60,000 nucleotides of DNA, taken from NCBI RefSeq assembly GCF_000003815.2, contig NC_049980.1, forward strand, positions 1,827,960 to 1,887,959, in the 5' to 3' direction. The DNA is from Branchiostoma floridae (taxonomy: Eukaryota > Chordata > Leptocardii > Amphioxiformes > Branchiostomatidae). Of the stretch, positions 42,201 to 48,200 are shown piece after piece (within the stretch, counting starts at the first letter, position 1; the number at the start of each line of letters is the position of its first letter). The translations under genes were made by a program, and so were the position numbers. The notes beneath the pieces were generated by a model. That model worked only from the letters and a program-made list of their open reading frames with translations, was not told the DNA's origin and did no database searches.

Positions 42201-45200
42201 TTAATGCAGAAAGTTTATAAATCCACTGCATTCAATGATAGGACTTTCAAAATTGTCACATATGTAGCTGGGAAGGAGAGAAATGTTAACCCGGTTAGCA
42301 TAGGCGGGGATGGAGTCACTTTCCTAACGATTGAAAGGAAACATACTGGTTAATGTGTACAAGGCAGTTCGCAACAAGGCCCCGCCCTACTTGCAGAATA
42401 TGTTTAAATGAATTTCACCACCTGTACTACACAGACGGACACGGTATGCTACAAAGCAGCTGTCGGAATGGGACCCGTACATGTTGACAGTATCAAAGGT
42501 TCAGGTTCAGTCCTTCAGAGGTAGTCTGCAGTTCCAGGGCCCTGCGGTGTGAAATGAACTATCTCCCGAACAGAGAAAACCGACAAACACTGACAGCAAG
42601 AACGGACTGATGCAACAGTACTGTTAGCAGGACATTGGTACCTTTTCCCTTAAGTTATGTGCGTAGTTGCCAATTACTGTATGTTACCTGTGACAGCAGG
42701 GATGTATGCAAAATAACCTGGGGAAAATAGCATAAATTTGAATTTATCCAGTTCAAGGTCTGTTCGAAATTGGTGGAGAAGGGGTGCAGACTTTATTTCA
42801 GTTTTTTCCATTTTACCTTTCAGTCCCACAGATCTGTCTGATACTCAAGCCCCCTTCACACGAGAGCACGTTATTCCTGTCAATTCCTGTCAATTCGTAC
42901 TGTATTCTAAACATTCTTACTGCATTCCAGATATTCGTCCCCGTTCTTTTGGCTAGCTCGAAAGTTGTCAAATGTCAAAAACTGTCGAGGTGCATTCGAA
43001 GTGGAGAAATATCGAATGGCATTCCAAATGGATTCTAAGTGTTTTCTAACTATTCTAACTGCAGTTCGACCGCATCCTAACTGTAGTTCGACCGCATCCT
43101 ACAGCATTCCAACATTATTTGAAACATTCTTATCTTATTCGATGGAGAACCGAAACGGCAAGCCACTTCGAATCCTGCCCGAATGTGGCCAAAAGAGTAT
43201 CTGGAATGCAGTACGAATTTCTAGAATGCACTACGAATTCCCAGGAATAGAAAAGAATTTTAATTCTGACGGCATTCTGGCTCATTCCTTCTCGTGTGAC
43301 GGGGATATAAAAACCACTCGGAATGGCCCCGAATGTGGCACGAATTTTGCAAATACTTCATTCCGGCTGGTTCTGCTTGATTCCTGCTAATTCGGTTTCA
43401 GTGTGAAGGCCCTATCACCCAAAACGGATGCATACTTTAATAGAAAATACGATAGATGAGAAAATATGAGCGTGTTGACGGATCGTCATGAAGTGAAGAC
43501 CTACATGAGATACTAATTATGCGAATCAACAGCTAATTTGCATAATTAATGAGAAAGTTCGATGTTCGGATTTGTTACGAATCCTGTGTCAGATCCGCCT
43601 TTATTAATATTGCCATAAATACGCATTTGCCAGGATTCGTGCAATGTTCAATGAAAGGCGGACCGATTCTCACGACCCTTCTATAATATTTGGTCCGCCG
43701 TGAGAATCGGTCCGCCCTTAAAGTCTTCCAAAATGAAGTGATCTATGTGATGAAGATGACTTTTATTAACATGGACATCTCTATGTGAGTCTTGACATTG
43801 CGATTCAAATTGTTTCAGAAGTGGTTGCGGGACGTTATTGCGCTTTTCTGAAAGGCGGACCAATTCTCACGACCCTTCTATAATATTTGGTCCGCCGTGA
43901 GAATTGGTTCACTCTCAAAGTCTTCAGAATGGAGTGATCTATGTGATGATAATGACTTGTATTAAGTCGGGCATCTCTACGTGAGTCTTGACATTGCGAT
44001 TAAAGTAGTTCCAGATTTGGATGCGGAATGTTACTGCGCTTTTCTGAAAGTCGGACCAATTCTCACGATCCTTCTACGAGGGGGTTCAAAAAGTCATGCA
44101 ACAGGTCTTACAACAGGCTCATTTTTTCATGGAATGAGTTGAAATTTGGCACAAAGGTAAAGGCGTATATCATCTTGAGATTGAAATATCTCAATTTGTT
44201 TTTCAGATTTTTAGGAGCAACTTAGTTGATTTCAAGATGACCACACCCTTGAAAGCTTGTCAGAACATCAGTTCCTCTAGATCTGACCATCTTATAACTA
44301 CTATAGGAAACTAAAATTGTATCTGTATAATAGTGAGTGTCTCTTAAGGTTACATGCCGATTTTCATTTCTGAACGCCCAATGGTTCGTCTTGTACAGCT
44401 GCTAGAATGGATTGAGTTGCTACATTGCAGGCAATTTGAATAATAGCCAAATACGTGGTTTGTTGATTAAAGGGCTGTGTACACTGCTTTTTCATTAACT
44501 AAAAGATACTAAATTGGCACAAATATTAACTTTTTAAAGACCAAGAAGTGTGCGAATTCTGAGTCCTCTCAGTTGATGAATAGGTCGACTACGGAAATTT
44601 TAATCAGCTCACCCCTGATCAACGACCCTGACAACCGCCATCATATATTACTTCACCCCAGGAACGAAAAAATTAAAACTTCAAAAGAAAAAATAGACAT
44701 GTGGCATGACGAGAAATGCAGCTTTACACATATGCAGTTTCACTTTCTTACAATAGACACAAGTGAGTCAATGACATTATCAATTACACGTTAACTACCA
44801 AGGGTGTGGTCGTCTTGAACTCGACTCAGTCACTTAAAAAATCCTGACAGACAAATTGAGATATTTCAATCTTAAGATGATAATATTATATGCCTATATC
44901 ATTGTGCCAAATTTCAACTCATTCGATGAAAAAAATGAGCCTGTTGTAAGACCTGTTGCATTACTTTTTGAACCACCCTCGTATAACATTTGGCCCGCCG
45001 TGAAAGTTGGTGCCCCTCCCACTATCTTGCAAATGGAGGGAACTATGTGATGACCAGGGTCTTGTTAACTCGGCCATTTCTACGTGAGTCTTGTCATTAA
45101 GTTGGAACATGTTTCAGAAGTGTTGGCGGAACTATAGGGCAAAGTTGTCGAGCAAGTTGTCGAGCAATCGTGATTCGTGATTGGAAGATTCCCATTGAAT

Positions 45201-48200
45201 GCAGGTATATCCATTAGGGTAATTCATTATTGGTTGCGCATTGTACGGTGCAATGGCCTAGTGGGAAGAGTGTTCGCCTTGCATTCGGAAGGTCGTGAGT
45301 TCGATCCCGGCCGAGTCATACCAAAGACTATAAAAATGGTACATGCTGCTTTCTCTGCTTAGCACTCAGCATTCGGGAAAAAGTATGGAAGCTGAACACA
45401 CACCACTACCAGTGGACTAGCCCCCTGCTGTAGTGATTGCGTTTTGTGTGGCCCAGGGCTAACGAAACAGAGATGGGCACCGCCCTATGCGCCAGAAATG
45501 GGCACCGCCCTTGGCGCGGGAAGGGTTTAACTTTAACTAATTGTACGGATGGTGGGGAGTGCAGACAGAAAAGGGGAGGTATGGTAGAAAGGTAACAACT
45601 TAATATTACCCAACAACCTCTGCATGTATCCTGTTGCACACCCTTTGAAAGCTGAATCTCAAAATAGCCATTTACAAATAGTGCCCACCCCACGGGCGAA
45701 AGAACTTCTAAATACTGCACGTTAGATATGTCAGACAGAACACATTTTATTTTATAATTGTCCCCTCTACGATCAAGGAAGAAAAAGCCAACAAATTCTA
45801 TACTAATCTATCCAACTTTACATAAAACTACAGCTCTCCTCCGATCACAGAACCCACACATTACAGGAAAAGTGGGATCCTTCGTCTTCCACTGTCTCAG
45901 AAAAAGAAGTCAATAAGTTATATGTTAGAGTTATCGTCTAGAACAAAAAAGCTGCTTACTATATTGTTTGCGCTCATACCTTCCGCCCCCTTTAAAGCCC
46001 CCTGAAATTTGTCCTTGGGAGTTATACGAAAGGCTAAGACGCCTTTTCCCATAAATCGAACGGTCCCAACAAGGTATCACTCAAAATTGTTAAAATGTTC
46101 GCAGCTGAGTTTAGCGAAGTGTTAGCCCACATCTTTAATTCATCTTTAGAAGAAGGATGCGTTCCCACTCAATGGAAGCAAGCGTCTATAACACCTGTTT
46201 CTAACAAGACACCAGCCACTTTTGAAACTTTGAGACCAATATCCTTAACTTCAATTTTCATTAAAACCCTTGAGTCCTATATCACTCAGTGGGTACTCCA
46301 GAATGTTGCCAGAGTGGTGGATACAAACCAGTTTGGTAACAGGAAAGGGATGTCTCATTATCTCACTAGCTTAAATAACTATACATTTCTTGGTGCCGAA
46401 ATCCCTAGAGGTGTTCAAACAATCTTACTAACTGAATCTAGTAAGGCTTTCGATAGGATAAATCATACCAAGTTGATAGATAAAATGATTGCCTGTGGTG
46501 TACGGACGTCCATTATGCCATGGATCTTTAGTTTTCTTACCAAACGAAGTCAGTGTGTCCGATACCACAACAAATGCTCAGATTTAAAAGAAATTTCTTC
46601 TGGAGTGCCACAGGGCACTAAACTTGGTCCGGTTCTATTTTTGATATATATTAATGACGCTCTGAAAGACGATATCTTAAACCGATACAAAAAATCCATG
46701 ATAGCACTTGTCCCTTTCGGTGGTACCAAAAAACCCTCTGGCCCATGGACTAGTTGATGTCTGTGTGCGAGAGTCGACTTTATAATGAAGCGTGCCTAAT
46801 CCAATCCTCACTTGACCAACTCAATACCTGGGCGACTAGAAATGACATGATTTTAAACAGCGAGAAATGTATTCTCATGACCTTTTCATTCATGAGGAAC
46901 TGCCCTCCACCCCACAATATCTTACTTGCCGGAAAGTCCCTTAAGTATACAGAACCTGCTTGTATTCTAGGCCTTTGGTTATCTAGTAATCTAAGATGGG
47001 AAAAACATGTAGATGTTATAACCAAAAAGGCCAGCTCACGACTTTTCTGGCTAAAGAAACTAAAAAAACTCCGGACTCCCTGTTCAAGACCTCTGTGATT
47101 TTTACCAAGGTTATATTCGCCCGACCCTTGAATATGCAGCTCCGGTCTGGCACTCAAATATCACAACGCAACAAGTATTGAAGATAGAACGTATACAGAA
47201 GCGAGCACTCAGAATAATCATTGGATCCCAGTATGTATGTGACAACAGCGCCCTTGACAATTTAGATATGCCGTCCTCGAGGAAAGAAGAGAAACCCTTA
47301 GCCTAAAATTCGCGAAGTCGCTACTCAACGACCCAACTTTCCGGCATTGGTTGCCTCCTACCCTCTTGCCAAAACAAATCGGTATAAAATGAGTCTAATT
47401 CCATATTTTGCAGCCCTAGTTAACAAACATTCGAGTTGACCACAAGTTGAAATCTTCCATCACCATTGTCAACTACTACTCTGCAGTAATAGCTATTTCA
47501 GTTATTACTCTGCAGTAATAGCTCATCTGTATTGTCTTACGGTGTTGATGTTAGTCTTATTACTATGCTTTTTATTTCTATTTTAAGTTTTAATGTACCT
47601 GTGTGTATATTCTAATTTCCTGAATATGTATTCAGCGCGCTATGTATTGCGCTGCCATGTATTCAGCGATTGGTTGCAATCAATAAACTGTCATTATTGT
47701 ATGTCCGTCAATTCATCACTTGCAATAGCTTTTGGGCAGAAATTTGCAATGGATGTTGTCTGTCAACAAAAGAACTCAAGGACGCCGGCTGGATGGATTG
47801 GTTCCATACTTAGTAGTGTGTTGGTGGGGTGTGACAAAAGCTGGAAATGATTAGATTTTGGGCCGCATAGCGGCTTCCCTTGGTACTGCAGCGGAACTTC
47901 CGGTTTTACAATTCGTGTTCTTAAAAAGCCAATAGATAGCTCTTGTGCTCAAAAAGAAGTGACGTACGGTTTGTTCCCCTAGCGGCTAGGTTTGGAATTG
48001 CAGGGGCATTATTGTAAAAACGTTCTGAAGAGAATAACTCAAGATAGGAATAACGGATTTTCATGAATTATGGTATATAGGTAGCTTAAACCAAACTGTG
48101 CAAAATGAAATACAAATCATGGAAATTGTGTGTACATTTGCATAATTAATGAGGATACTCTATTTTAGCCGTTTTTCAATGTATCTGAAGAAACGAACGA

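Noticed and set aside
45243-45321. Possible tRNA gene
   Set aside because: A and B boxes are present but the stems do not pair fully and a SINE body follows, so it is called a SINE.
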